From assembly GCF_002803845.1 (NCBI RefSeq), contig NZ_CP024985.1, positions 496,001 through 560,000 on the forward strand: a stretch of 64,000 nucleotides of DNA. Reading direction: 5' to 3'. Position 1 is the first letter of the stretch, and every line of letters begins with the position of its first letter. Under the pieces are notes generated by a model. That model was not told where the DNA came from and ran no database searches. It was given only the letters and a program-made list of their open reading frames with translations. This document shows positions 9,998 to 17,874 of this stretch, one piece after another. The DNA is from Streptomyces lavendulae subsp. lavendulae (GTDB lineage: Bacteria; Actinomycetota; Actinomycetes; Streptomycetales; Streptomycetaceae). Both the position numbers and the translations under genes were made by a program.

Positions 9998-10741
9998 ATG
10001 ACAGACACCACCACCGTCACCCGGGCCGTGGCCGTCACCGGCGCCAGCAGTGGCATCGGCGAAGCCGTCGCACGCCGTCTGGCAGCGGACGGGTACCGCG
10101 TCCTGCTCGGCGCGCGCCGGACGGACCGGCTCGAACGGATTGCGGCGGAGATCACCGAGGCGGGCGGGGAGGCCTCGTTCCGCAGGCTGGACGTCACGGA
10201 CGCGGAGGACACCCGCGCCTTCGTGGACGCGGCGCTCGGCTCCTACGGCCGCCTCGACGCCCTGGTGAACAACGCGGGCCTGATGCCGCTGTCCCCGCTC
10301 GGCGCACTGCGGACCGAGGACTGGGACCGCATGCTCGACGTGAACGTCCGGGGCGTCCTGCACGGCATCGCCGCCGCCCTGCCCCCGATGCGCGCCCGGG
10401 GCGGCGGGCACATCGTGAACATCGCCTCCGTGGGCGCCTACGAGGTCTCCCCCACCGCCGCCGTGTACTGCGCCACCAAGTTCGCCGTCCGCGCGATCTC
10501 CGAAGGCCTGCGTCAGGAGTCCGCGGGCGGCATCCGGGTCACCCTCGTGTCCCCGGGCGTCACCGAGTCCGAGCTCGCCGACACCATCACCGACCCCGTG
10601 GCCCGGGAGGCGATGAAGGCCTACCGCGCCGTGGCGCTGCCCGCCTCGGCGATCGCGGGGGCCGTCGCCTACGCCCTGGCCCAGCCCTCGGAGGTCGACG
10701 TGAACGAGATCGTCGTGCGCCCCGCCGCGAGCCCCCGTTGA
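9998..10741 (+). CDS. SDR-family oxidoreductase
   Basis: A 247-residue classical short-chain dehydrogenase. It has the NAD(P)-binding TGASSGIG motif near residue 14, NNAG around residue 90, a Ser in NIASVGAYEVSP, and the catalytic YxxxK as YCATKFA. The ATG follows a GGAAGGAAC ribosome site. Arg residues after the second beta strand (LLGARRTDRL) favour NADPH. It is divergently arranged with an XRE-MmyB regulator, its likely controller. The substrate is not deducible. Confidence 0.92.
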   Translation: MTDTTTVTRAVAVTGASSGIGEAVARRLAADGYRVLLGARRTDRLERIAAEITEAGGEASFRRLDVTDAEDTRAFVDAALGSYGRLDALVNNAGLMPLSPLGALRTEDWDRMLDVNVRGVLHGIAAALPPMRARGGGHIVNIASVGAYEVSPTAAVYCATKFAVRAISEGLRQESAGGIRVTLVSPGVTESELADTITDPVAREAMKAYRAVALPASAIAGAVAYALAQPSEVDVNEIVVRPAASPR

Positions 10742-10919
10742 CCGGCCCCGACGCGCTCGGCCTCGACCGGCGGCTACGGGAGCTGGAGGACAAGGAGGCG
10801 CTGCTGGTCCGTCAGCGGCTCGGGGTCGCCTGGACCTCCGGCGGGGACGCCCTGGGTACCCCCGGCGACCGGTGATCCCGCAGGTCCGCACCGTGTGAAC
10901 GGCCGGCCCCGGCAGGGGG

Positions 10920-11732
10920 CTACGGGAGGGTGAGGGTGCGGTCGGGGTGGTCGGCGTCGCGGGCCTCCAGGGTCGGGTAGAGGCGCCATTGCCCGTCGCG
11001 GAGCGCCGCGACCGGGCAGGACCAGTTCTCGTGCGGTTCGGGGTCCAGGACGTGGGTGGTGGCCGTGGCGGCGTCGTGGATCACCAGCGAGAGGACCGCG
11101 ATCGCCCCCATGCCGACGTGTCCCTGGAGGGGGTGGTCGTCCGGGGCGGCCATCTCCGTGACGTAGAAGCGGTCGTCCACCCAGTAGCCGGTCTCGTCGA
11201 GGAAGTTAGGCGCCTCCACCCTGATCCCGTCCACCCACAGCATCACCGTGGACCACTGTCCTTGGACGGTCACCGCCAGGTGGCGGTCGTCGGCGGTGAA
11301 GGCGGCACGTACCGCGAACGGGCTGTAGCAGTCCCAGAAGCCGCTGCAGGCGCCGGCCACCGGGCCGTGGCGCCGGATCCGGTCCCCGCTCGCGGGCGGC
11401 GGGGCCGGGTCCTGTGAGCAGGTCCGGGGCTCCCGGCAGGCGCGGTCGATGCGGCGGGTGCAGCCGAAGCCCAGCGCCGCGAAGTCCCGTGGCGACAGCC
11501 GGGAGAGCAGTTCGCCCAGCCGCTCGCCGTAGCCGTCCTCGCCGAGCCGCTCGGTCTGCTCGGCGGCGTCCGCCCACCACTGCCGGACGGCGCGTGCCTC
11601 GCAGGAGCGGTTCAGCCGGTCCTGCCACGGGTCCGTCTCCGGTTCCCACTCCGGCGCCTGCGGGCGGGCCGGTCGAAAGCCGGGCTCCGTCTCGGCGGTC
11701 GCCCGGTTCCTTCGCCTGCGCCACGGCCACAT
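10920..11732 (-). CDS. Hypothetical protein, Trp/Cys-rich
   Basis: A 270-residue protein of no family I recognise. It starts with the strongly basic MWPWRRRRNRAT, has a helical segment with the pattern WADAAEQTERLGEDGYGERLGELL, then a central cysteine-rich stretch (FGCTRRIDRACREPRTCSQD). The second half is beta-rich with many aromatics (VMLWVDGIRV, TGYWVDDRFYVTEMAAPDD, NWSCPVAALRDGQWRLYP). There is no signal peptide or membrane span. Codon use matches its neighbours. Its position between convergent genes gives no functional clue. Confidence 0.7.
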   Translation of the reverse strand: MWPWRRRRNRATAETEPGFRPARPQAPEWEPETDPWQDRLNRSCEARAVRQWWADAAEQTERLGEDGYGERLGELLSRLSPRDFAALGFGCTRRIDRACREPRTCSQDPAPPPASGDRIRRHGPVAGACSGFWDCYSPFAVRAAFTADDRHLAVTVQGQWSTVMLWVDGIRVEAPNFLDETGYWVDDRFYVTEMAAPDDHPLQGHVGMGAIAVLSLVIHDAATATTHVLDPEPHENWSCPVAALRDGQWRLYPTLEARDADHPDRTLTLP

Positions 11733-11836
11733 CGCGTGTCACCACCCCCGGCGACCGATCGTAGGCCCCGGAGCGGTGGTGCGGCGTCATCGGGCGGGCG
11801 GCGCCGGAGCGGTCGCACCGCCGCGACGCGCTGAGC

Positions 11837-11862
11837 GGCCGCGCGGCGGTAGCCGCGCGGCC
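11837..11862 (-). terminator. GC-rich hairpin downstream of RidA gene
   Basis: A perfect 11-bp stem (ggccgcgcggc, 11837-11847, with its complement at 11852-11862) and a 4-base loop lie 8 bp beyond the stop of the RidA gene. There is no run of T, but such stems are the usual terminator form in Streptomyces. Confidence 0.6.
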
Positions 11863-11869
11863 CGCTCGG

Positions 11870-12379
11870 TCAGGAGCGCGGCGACACCAGTGCGACGGCC
11901 TCGATCTCCACCAGCTGGTCGGGGAACGCGAGGTCCGTGACGCCGAGGATGGTGTCGGTCGTGCGGTGGTTGCCGTTGTACTCCTTGTGCAGCCGCGCGG
12001 CCGTGTCGAAGTTCTTGCGCAGGTCCTTGGTGTAGATCTTCATGCTGACGATCTGGCTGCGCGGGATCCGGTAGTGCGCGAGCACCTTGTCCAGGTTGTC
12101 GAACGACGTGCGCACCTGCTTCTCGAAGTCGCCGACGCCCACCAGGTTCCCGGCCGCGTCGTGCGACAGCTGGCCCGAGATGTAGACCGTGTCCCCGGCT
12201 CTGATCGCCTGCGAGTAGCCGTAGGACCCCTCCCACGGCACGCCGAACCCGAAGTGGTCCCAGCCACGCCGCCCTTGGTCCTGTGCGCTGGCTCCCTGCA
12301 GCCCCGTGAAAGTGATCATCGCGGCGACGACCGCGCCCACCACGGCGGTGATGCCGAACCTGCGCCCTGACTTGGTCAT
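11870..12379 (-). CDS. RidA-family protein with signal peptide
   Basis: A 169-residue protein. The ATG at 12379 follows an AAAGGGA ribosome site. Residues 1-32 look like a Sec signal peptide (TKSGRRFGITAVVGAVVAAM, hydrophobic to about residue 27, then GASA as a possible cleavage point). The rest is a RidA/YjgF/UK114 domain (AGDTVYISGQLSHDAAGNLVG, VEIEAVALVSPR). Cytoplasmic RidA enzymes deaminate reactive enamines and imines and use a conserved Arg in RxxxxVEIEA. Here the corresponding stretch is FPDQLVEIEAVA, so the Arg seems to be replaced. Export of a RidA protein is uncommon; the function is therefore open. Confidence 0.8.
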   Translation of the reverse strand: MTKSGRRFGITAVVGAVVAAMITFTGLQGASAQDQGRRGWDHFGFGVPWEGSYGYSQAIRAGDTVYISGQLSHDAAGNLVGVGDFEKQVRTSFDNLDKVLAHYRIPRSQIVSMKIYTKDLRKNFDTAARLHKEYNGNHRTTDTILGVTDLAFPDQLVEIEAVALVSPRS

Positions 12380-12563
12380 TTCCCTTTGTCCTTTCGTCCC
12401 CAGTGGAGCCTGGAGCCCCGACATTGGCAGGGCACGAGCGAGAACTCCTCGAACGGGAATCGACCGGCCGTGGAACGGCGGCTGTTGCGCGGCCGCGGCC
12501 CGCCCGGACAGGGCCCGTTTCATCGCGGCCTCCTCGGCGTCCGCGGACGATCCGGCGTCCGCC

Positions 12564-12591
12564 GTCAGGCGTCAGGCGTCAGGCGTCAGGC
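12564..12591. repeat. Four tandem copies of a 7-bp unit (gtcaggc)
   Basis: Four exact heptamer copies cover the 3' end of the dienelactone hydrolase gene. On the minus strand each unit contains TGA. Because seven is not a multiple of three, successive copies place that TGA in each reading frame in turn. Confidence 0.9.
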
Positions 12592-13364
12592 GTGACGGCA
12601 TCGCCCCGGCGGCGGGCCGCCGACACGTGCTCAGCGCCGGTCAGTGTGCGGTCGAGGAGGGTGAGCAGACGGTCCCAGTGGCGCTCCAGAGCGGCCGGGT
12701 CGAAGGCGTCGGTGTCGGACATGGTGAACCCGTGCACGGTGCCGGGGTAGATCTCGGAGGTGTGGTCGACGCCCGCCGCGTCCAGGGCCCGGTTGAGCTC
12801 GCCGAGGGACTCGGGCGTCAGGTCGCTCGCGGCGTGGCCGAAGTACACCTGGGCCGTGATCGCCGCGAGGGAGTCGGGCCCGTCCGCCCCCACGGGGGCG
12901 TGGAACGCGGCGACGGCGGCCACCTGGCCGGGGTGGGCCGCGGCGGTCCGCGTCGCCAGAAGGCCGCCGATGCAGTAGCCGGTCACCGCCACCGGTCCGG
13001 CGGCGACCTCGGGCCGGGTGGTGAGGAACCCGAGGTAGGCGTCGGCGTCTTTCAGGGCACGCTCCGCGGTGTGCTCCTCGATCAGGGGCATCAGCCGGGC
13101 GAAGACGGCGGGCCGGTCCTCTTCTCCGATGTACTCGGGAAGCTCGATCACCGGGGCCGGGCCGTGCCGGTAGAAGGGGTTGGGGACGAGCACGTAGTAG
13201 CCGTGCCCTGCCAGTTCGCGGGCCATCTCCCGCACCACGGGCCGGATGCCGAAGCCGTCCGGGTACATCAGAACCCCTGGGTGCCGCTCGCCACGGTCGG
13301 GAAAGGCGACGAAGGCGTCGGCCTGGCCGTCGGCGGTGGGAACGTGCAGCATCTTGGTGGGCAT
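12579..13364 (-). CDS. Dienelactone hydrolase family protein
   Basis: A 261-residue alpha/beta hydrolase with the DLH nucleophile motif GYCIGG (Cys about residue 131), LMYPDGFGIRPVVREMARELAGHGYYVLVPN at the N-terminal half, and the histidine in GTVHGFTM. It is cytoplasmic. The family hydrolyses dienelactones in chloroaromatic breakdown, but many actinobacterial members act on other esters. The stop codon falls inside the heptamer repeat at 12564-12591. A space of 224 bp separates the start from the WYL regulator gene, whose product could control it. Confidence 0.88.
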   Translation of the reverse strand: MPTKMLHVPTADGQADAFVAFPDRGERHPGVLMYPDGFGIRPVVREMARELAGHGYYVLVPNPFYRHGPAPVIELPEYIGEEDRPAVFARLMPLIEEHTAERALKDADAYLGFLTTRPEVAAGPVAVTGYCIGGLLATRTAAAHPGQVAAVAAFHAPVGADGPDSLAAITAQVYFGHAASDLTPESLGELNRALDAAGVDHTSEIYPGTVHGFTMSDTDAFDPAALERHWDRLLTLLDRTLTGAEHVSAARRRGDAVTPDA

Positions 13365-13588
13365 GTGTTCTCCTGTCGTGGTTGACGTATCGAGCGGTGG
13401 TCAACACGACAGGAGGCGGAGCCCGCGCGGCAGCGCCGGATCCGCGGTCCGACTGTGGGCCGGCACCGGCCCGTACGGCGCTCAGAGCAGCGCCGGGTCA
13501 CCGATCCGTGTGTGGCGCAGGGCCGTCCCGGTAGTCATAGCCGCATAACGTAGCCGACGGGACAGGATCGGTGCCAGTACCCCACGGG

Positions 13589-14332
13589 TCACCGGGGTGA
13601 CGGCCGCGGTTGACCGGGGCGGGGTGCGAGGGGGGCCAGTGCGGTGGGGCGCTCCGCGTCGGATGCGGCCGAGCCGCGGAGCAGTTCGGTCAGGTCGTGG
13701 GGCTGGGCCGGCTCGGTGGTGGCGGCCGCTGCCGTGATGCGGTCCAGCCGGAAGCCCCGGCCGGCCCGTCGTGTGCGGCACCAGGCGATGAGGTACCACC
13801 GGCCCTCGGCGGTGAGCAGTCCGGCCGGTTCCACCGTGCGCTCGCTCCCGCGGCCCGCCGCGTCCGTGTAGGACAGCCGCAGGACCGTGTCCGTGGTGAG
13901 GGCCCGTTCCACCGCGGCGCGGACCGTGGAGTCGGCCGGCGCGGGCTGCGCCACGATCCGTGCGGCGAGCCGCTGCGCCGCCGCCGAGGCGGGACCGGTC
14001 ATCGAGGCCGCGATCTTCTGGGCTGCCGTACGGGCCGCACCGGCGTACGGGGCGCCGGCATCGGCCGCGGCGAGGGCCACGGCCAGTGCCGAGGCCTCGT
14101 CGGCGGTGAAGTGGATCGGGGGCAGGGTCATCTCCCGGTCGATCGACCAGCCCCCGCCCCGCCCGGTGGTGGTGCGTACCGGGACGCCGGTCTCCATCAG
14201 CGCCTGCAGGTCGCGCTGGACCGTGCGCGTGCTCACCTCGAACCGCGCGGCGAGCGCAGCGACCGTCAGCGGTCGCGGCGCCACCGCGCGCAGTTCCTCC
14301 ACCAGGGCGTAGAGCCGGACCGTGCGGTTCAT
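13589..14332 (-). CDS. YafY-type helix-turn-helix/WYL regulator
   Basis: About 247 residues. The N-terminal DeoR-like helix-turn-helix is LTVAALAARFEVSTRTVQRDLQALMETGVPV. It is followed by the GRGGGWSI beta hairpin and a WYL domain with VEPAGLLTAEGRWYLIAWCRTRR. WYL domains bind small ligands or nucleic-acid-derived signals. The ATG at 14332 lies 10 bp after the stop of the esterase gene; a GTG two codons earlier is also possible. The two genes probably form one transcript, which makes an autoregulated esterase unit plausible. Confidence 0.88.
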   Translation of the reverse strand: MNRTVRLYALVEELRAVAPRPLTVAALAARFEVSTRTVQRDLQALMETGVPVRTTTGRGGGWSIDREMTLPPIHFTADEASALAVALAAADAGAPYAGAARTAAQKIAASMTGPASAAAQRLAARIVAQPAPADSTVRAAVERALTTDTVLRLSYTDAAGRGSERTVEPAGLLTAEGRWYLIAWCRTRRAGRGFRLDRITAAAATTEPAQPHDLTELLRGSAASDAERPTALAPLAPRPGQPRPSPR

Positions 14333-14342
14333 ACCCACGACG

Positions 14343-15296
14343 CTACCGTCCCGCGGCGGCCAGGAAGTCCTGCTCGCGGCGCAGTTGGCGCTCGGTGACG
14401 GTCAGCGGGAACAGGGTGAAGCCGTGCATGGCGCCCGCGACGACTTCGAGTCGCGCGGGCGCGCCCGCCGCCCGCCACCGCCCGGCCAGGAACACCGAGT
14501 CGTCCATGAGCGGATCCTCGGTGCCGACGACGAACCGGGCCGGCGGCAGGCCGGTGAGGTCGGCGTACATCGGCGAGACCTCGGGATCGCGGCGCTGCTC
14601 CGCCGCCATGCCGGGCGTGCACTGCTCGTAGGTCCACCGCAGCGTGTCGGTGTTGCTCAGCAACGCCCTGGAGCCGAAGGACCGCTGGCTCGGTGTCATC
14701 GACAGGTCGTAGGGGCCGAACAGCAGGTGGGCCGCCCGGAACGCGCCGGTGATGCCGTGGCGGTCGCGCAGGCGCAGCAGCGTGACCACGCTGAGGTGGG
14801 CGCCGGCCGACTCGCCGCCGATCAGGAGCCGTTCGGTGCCGAACTCGGCCGCGGCGTGCTCCACCAGCCATCGGGCGGCCGCTTCGCAGTCGTCGGGCCC
14901 CGCTGGGAAGGGGTGTTCGGGTGCGAGGCGGTACTCCACGCTCACCACGGCCAGCCGTGCCCGCTCGGCGAGCCGCCACAGCCTCTCGTCCTGCCCGTCC
15001 GCGGAGCCGAACATCCAGCCTCCGCCGTGGATGTGGAGGTAGACGCCGTCGATGTGGTCCGGCCTGAAGACCCGTACCTTCACCTCGCAGTCGAGGATGC
15101 GGTCCTGGCCCTGCGGCAGTCTCACCGGCGGCGTGTCGCCGCCGAGGCGGTTGCGCCGCAGGCCGGCCAGCAGGGTCGCATCGGGTGTTCCGGCGCGCTG
15201 CGGCCGGCTCGCGGCGGTGGTCTCGAACCGCTCGTTGAACGCCAGGGTCTCGGTGCGGAGGTCCTCGTCTGTGATCATCATGTCGCCCATGCTCAC
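14343..15296 (-). CDS. Alpha/beta-hydrolase esterase (HSL family)
   Basis: A 317-residue protein with the oxyanion motif VYLHIHGGGWMFGSADGQDE, the nucleophile motif GGESAGAHLS, EDPLMDDS around the catalytic Asp and GAMHGFTLF around the His. It has no signal peptide. Several ATG codons cluster at the start (MSMGDMM), so the exact N-terminus is uncertain by up to six residues. It forms a two-gene unit with the downstream WYL regulator. It differs clearly from the HSL esterase at 5667-6620 outside the catalytic motifs. Confidence 0.88.
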   Translation of the reverse strand: MSMGDMMITDEDLRTETLAFNERFETTAASRPQRAGTPDATLLAGLRRNRLGGDTPPVRLPQGQDRILDCEVKVRVFRPDHIDGVYLHIHGGGWMFGSADGQDERLWRLAERARLAVVSVEYRLAPEHPFPAGPDDCEAAARWLVEHAAAEFGTERLLIGGESAGAHLSVVTLLRLRDRHGITGAFRAAHLLFGPYDLSMTPSQRSFGSRALLSNTDTLRWTYEQCTPGMAAEQRRDPEVSPMYADLTGLPPARFVVGTEDPLMDDSVFLAGRWRAAGAPARLEVVAGAMHGFTLFPLTVTERQLRREQDFLAAAGR

Positions 15297-15373
15297 AGCC
15301 GTGTGCGACAGCGTGGTGTCACCCTTTTCCGGAGAGCTGCGTCACACTCCTGGCGCCGCGCCGCCGCGCCCGG

Positions 15374-16846
15374 TCACGAGGTGCGGAAGGTGCCGGTGTA
15401 CACGTCCGTGCGGTTCTGTGGTGCGTCGGAGTGGGTCTCGGTCAGCACCGCCCGGACTCCCTTGCCGTCGGCGACCAGGCCCTGGTAGTCGCCGAGGAAG
15501 TAGCCCCCGGCGAACGGGGCCTGCAGCCAGTCGAAGATCCGCGAGATACGGCGTTCGCTGCGCAGCCCCGGGTCTCCGTGCGGCAGTGTGGCCAGTTGGT
15601 AGGCGGTGGGCAGGGTGGTGGTGTCGCCGGGCTTGAGGAAGCGCAGGTCGTAGTAGGTGAGCGCGACCGTGCCCCGCTCGTCGACGGCGATCGACGGGGA
15701 GAAGCCGGGCACGCCCTCCGGGCTGATCTGCTCCGGGCTCCCCCAGGTGCGGCCGCCGTCGGTGGAGCGCACCAGCTGGACGGAGTCGAAGCTGCCGCCG
15801 GAGAAGTCCGCGCCCTCGTAGGCCATGTACAGGGCGCCCGTCCTCGGGTCGATGGCCGGGCTGGGCAGGGTGGATCCGGCGCGCAGCATCTTGGCGGGGT
15901 CGTTCGGGTCGACCTCCGGTACGGAGGTGTCGCGGGCCACCGTGACCGGGGCGCTCCAGGTCCTCCCGGCGTCGGTCGAGGTGACCATCTCGTAGCGGGC
16001 TTCGGCGACGGTGCTCAGGTCGTCGGTGTAGGTGATCCGGTCGAAGAAGTCGTACAGGGTGCCGGTGTGCCGGTCGACGACGATCTGGTGGCCGATGGTC
16101 TGGGTGTTGGGCACGCCGCTGGTCTCGACGAACGGCCGGGCCTCGCTCCAGGTGCGGCCGCCGTCGCGGGTGAGGGAGATGTAGCCCGGACCGTCGAGGG
16201 AACCCGGGCCGGGCGGGTCGTTGTCGAGGCGGTTCCAGACCTGGTAGGCGGTGCCCTTGCGGATCGGGTCGGCCGTGAGGGTGGGCTTGTCGTTGAAGAA
16301 GGGCTGCGCGTCGACGTGCGTGGTGGTGAGGTTCTGCCAGGTGCGGCCGCCGTCGCGGGAGGTCGCGGCGAGGAGGGCGGTGCGCGTGCTCTTCGTGAAG
16401 TCGACGCCCTCCCCGCCGGCGTAGACCGTGCCGTCCGGTCCGGTGCTCACCCAGGGGTCCGTTGCCCGTTCGTAGTCCGCGCCGCCCGGGGCGCACAGGC
16501 TGAACGGCAGGGTGCTGGTGTGGAAGGTGCGGCCGTCCGTGGACCAGGAGGCGACCAGGCCACGGGCGCCGCCGTCGTTCCAGCGGTCCTGCTGGAACAC
16601 GGTGACCACGCGCTTCGGGTCGCGGGGGTCGACGGACAGGTAGGGCTCGACCTCGGTGCCCGGGTAGACGACGCTGTCGGGGGACTGCGCGCCGATGGTG
16701 CAGTCCGCGTACGGGTCGCCGCCGGACACCTTGGTCAGGGGTCCGCCGTCGGGGCTGTGGTCTGCTGCGGCGGGGGTCGCGCCGGTGACCGTGGTGAGCA
16801 GGATCGCGGCGGTGGCGACGGCGGTCAGGGGCAGGGGGACGCGCAT
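15374..16846 (-). CDS. Secreted sialidase-fold (BNR/Asp-box) protein
   Basis: A 490-residue protein. The ATG at 16846 has a GGAGGAGAT ribosome site. A Sec signal peptide (VPLPLTAVATAAILLTTVTG, cut near AAA) precedes a beta-propeller with at least five Asp-box repeats: STDGRTF, SRDGGRTW, TRDGGRTW, STDAGRTW and STDGGRTW. I do not find the FRIP arginine motif of true sialidases near the N-terminus, so it may be a different propeller glycosidase or a binding protein. It is extracellular, and no sialic-acid catabolic genes are nearby. Confidence 0.75.
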   Translation of the reverse strand: MRVPLPLTAVATAAILLTTVTGATPAAADHSPDGGPLTKVSGGDPYADCTIGAQSPDSVVYPGTEVEPYLSVDPRDPKRVVTVFQQDRWNDGGARGLVASWSTDGRTFHTSTLPFSLCAPGGADYERATDPWVSTGPDGTVYAGGEGVDFTKSTRTALLAATSRDGGRTWQNLTTTHVDAQPFFNDKPTLTADPIRKGTAYQVWNRLDNDPPGPGSLDGPGYISLTRDGGRTWSEARPFVETSGVPNTQTIGHQIVVDRHTGTLYDFFDRITYTDDLSTVAEARYEMVTSTDAGRTWSAPVTVARDTSVPEVDPNDPAKMLRAGSTLPSPAIDPRTGALYMAYEGADFSGGSFDSVQLVRSTDGGRTWGSPEQISPEGVPGFSPSIAVDERGTVALTYYDLRFLKPGDTTTLPTAYQLATLPHGDPGLRSERRISRIFDWLQAPFAGGYFLGDYQGLVADGKGVRAVLTETHSDAPQNRTDVYTGTFRTS

Positions 16847-17145
16847 GCGGGATCTCCTCCGGGCCTCGGCGGCCGGGGTTCGCGGGACCGCCGTCGGCGG
16901 GGCGGCGTGGGGGCGCGGGGCGTACCGGAAGGCGGGGGTGGGACGACTCCGCTTGATCCTCTTCGGCGTCGCGGCCGGCCTCCTTGATGGGCCGGACGGC
17001 GGAGTGCTCCCCCGGCGAAACGGCGAGCGGCCGTGTGCGAGCGGCGGCACGCCGGAGCGTGCCGGGCTTCACTCCGGAGCGGATCCCCGTGCCGAGCGGT
17101 CCGGCGCGCGCCGTTCCCCCGGTTCGAGGCCGACGCCCGTGACGG

Positions 17146-17690
17146 CTACGCCGTCGGGGCGAGGGCCCGGGCCGTGCGTACGGTGGGCGAGTTGCGCATG
17201 GTGACGGCGTACAGGGTGGCCGACACCGCCATGCCGACGGGCAGGGAGAGGTCCGCGCCGCCCAGGAGGCCCGCGACGGGGCCCGTGTAGAGGGTGTCGA
17301 CGCAGAGGGCCGCCGCGCCCGCCCCCGCGCAGAGGGCGAGGGCCCCCGCCGGGTTGACGCCCGCGGTGTACCGGTAGGGGCTGTGGGCGGTCTCGTCTTG
17401 CCGAGGACGCCGTACATCGCCCGGGTGATCACCTCGCTGGGGGTGCCGGAGGCCGGGCCCGAGATGGCCAGCAGCCCGGTGAGCAGCCAGAAGAGGTTGC
17501 CCACCACGGTCACGGCGATGGCCTGCCAGAGGCCGAGTCCCATGAGGACGAGGGCGCCGCCGACGACCAGGCTGAGGTGGTTCACGTTCGCCGCGGCCCA
17601 GACGGCGAAGAGGTCGCGGGGGCGGCCGTGGCGTCTCCGCGTCGGGGATGTGATCGATGCCGTGGGCCTCGATGGGCGCCCGCGCGCTCC
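17146..17690 (-). pseudogene. Degenerate NCS1 (nucleobase/cation symporter-1) permease
   Basis: Three pieces in different frames reconstruct parts of an NCS1 permease. IEAHGIDHIPDAE (near 17635-17673) is followed after a 1-base shift by RHGRPRDLFAVWAAANVNHL and the first membrane spans up to VITRAMYGVLG (near 17400). A second break then leads into SPYRYTAGVNPAGALALCAG and the last spans, ending at a TAG at 17148-17146. The middle of the protein, about 300 residues, is missing. The remnant is therefore a frameshifted, internally deleted gene, consistent with the rearranged state of this region. Confidence 0.75.
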
Positions 17691-17799
17691 GGGGCGGGCC
17701 GGGCGGCCCCGGAGCTGCTCACGACACCCGGCCACCGAACTCCCCGACCTGCCGGTGCTGCTCACCGTCCTCGACGGCCGCCGCGGCCCGGTCCAGGAT

Positions 17800-17832
17800 G
17801 CACTATTATCGTCGGAGAGACGATAATAGTGC
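17800..17832. promoter_or_regulatory. Long AT-rich palindrome, probable operator
   Basis: A perfect 14-bp inverted repeat (gcactattatcgtc, 17800-17813, and its complement 17819-17832) has a 5-base spacer. Its arms are A/T-rich in a region that is otherwise over 70% GC. It contains GATAAT (17822-17827), a near-consensus -10 hexamer, and lies 43 bp before the TTG start of the membrane-protein gene. It is better read as a repressor site over a promoter than as a terminator because no T-run follows. Confidence 0.55.
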
Positions 17833-17874
17833 GCGGGTACGCCTGTCACACATGACACCTTCCGGAGAGCTCAA

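Noticed and set aside
10738..10875. A 45-codon frame (TTG start) after the SDR gene
   Set aside because: No ribosome site, no recognisable motif and a start overlapping the SDR stop; it may be real but cannot be supported.
12564..12591. Tandem repeat considered as a CRISPR or attachment-site core
   Set aside because: The unit is only 7 bp without spacers and there is no cas or integrase gene.
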